A stretch of 64,000 nt of DNA. Source: Paralvinella palmiformis. Its lineage: Eukaryota; Annelida; Polychaeta; Terebellida; Alvinellidae. Position 1 is the first letter of the stretch, and each line of letters starts with the position of its first letter. Positions 63,658 to 64,000 of this stretch are shown one piece after another. The notes under the pieces are model-generated. The model was not told the DNA's origin. It saw only the letters and a program-made list of their open reading frames with translations, and searched no databases. The DNA lies in contig JAODUP010000127.1 of NCBI GenBank assembly GCA_025642065.1, positions 1,206,501 through 1,270,500 of the forward strand. Reading direction: 5' to 3'. The position numbers and the translations under genes are program-made.

Positions 63658-64000
63658 TTCCTCTATCAGCAGGTTTCCTTCATTATAGCTAGCTGTTCAC
63701 ACAGAGAGACCGTAGCTGATTTGTCTGCTTATGAAGAACAATTTTTTTTTTCTAAGATCATATATTGTCCACATTATACCGAGATCTGTCATCATACATA
63801 AACTGTTCATTAAAAACCACGAACACGAATGAAATCATCAGCCAAATAAGGAAATGGGAGTCATTTCTAAACCGACTGAGCCTAATTTCAACCTGTTGTG
63901 AGAGGCTTAATGCCAGGCGCATCTGAATAATCCTCAGTGAAAAGGGTTTAGGTAATATGTTGTATAAATTACAAATGTTCTAGTACACCAAATAGCCTAA

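Noticed and set aside
1..64000. CRISPR array, bacterial operon or phage features
   Set aside because: The window is clearly eukaryotic nuclear DNA; the only regular array is the 28-bp minisatellite, which has no spacers.

Overview
The window is nuclear DNA from an invertebrate animal, most likely a lophotrochozoan and probably a mollusc. It is AT-rich. Its genes are split by introns of 0.1-7 kb with GT-AG borders, and the rest is full of TA/CA microsatellites, tRNA-derived SINEs, CR1/L2/Jockey-like LINE fragments, hAT, MULE and pogo remnants, and small TIR elements. Species cannot be named from the sequence alone. I read exons by hand from splice sites, reading-frame phase and recognised protein families; no search was run.

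Layout from left to right. (1) 1746-11872, + strand: SLC25A17 (peroxisomal carrier PMP34), 9 exons, complete. Its first intron (6.5 kb) holds a MULE remnant with terminal inverted repeats, a TTAA-bounded MITE and a hAT remnant. (2) 13365-25510, + strand: SGSH (lysosomal heparan N-sulfatase), 7 exons, complete. The signal-peptide exon lies 6.9 kb upstream of the others, and intron 3 carries a 28-bp minisatellite. (3) 28473-35598, - strand: LRRC45 (centrosome linker protein), 15 coding exons, complete, tail-to-tail with SGSH. (4) 35.6-51.6 kb: a transposon graveyard of LINE, hAT and pogo fragments. It also holds a candidate small gene of four exons (44984-48010, + strand) that I do not recognise, and an orphan 3'-terminal exon (- strand, about 49284-49507). 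(5) 51616-60993, - strand: the 3' part of a Rab37/Rab26-family GTPase gene; its 5' exons lie beyond the right edge. (6) 61-64 kb: repeats, including a 190-bp direct duplication.

The most interesting signal is in the Rab gene. It has two versions of the 67-nt exon encoding the DTAGQ/switch II segment, 2.4 kb apart. Both have intact splice sites and identical phases. Using both would shift the frame into an immediate stop. They therefore look like mutually exclusive exons that would give two Rab37 isoforms differing at three residues in and just after switch II. Short inverted repeats lie just downstream of both donor sites.

The four recognised genes act in different compartments (peroxisome, lysosome, centrosome, secretory vesicles) and do not form a pathway. 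SGSH, LRRC45 and RAB37 all map to human 17q25, so their proximity here probably reflects ancient linkage.
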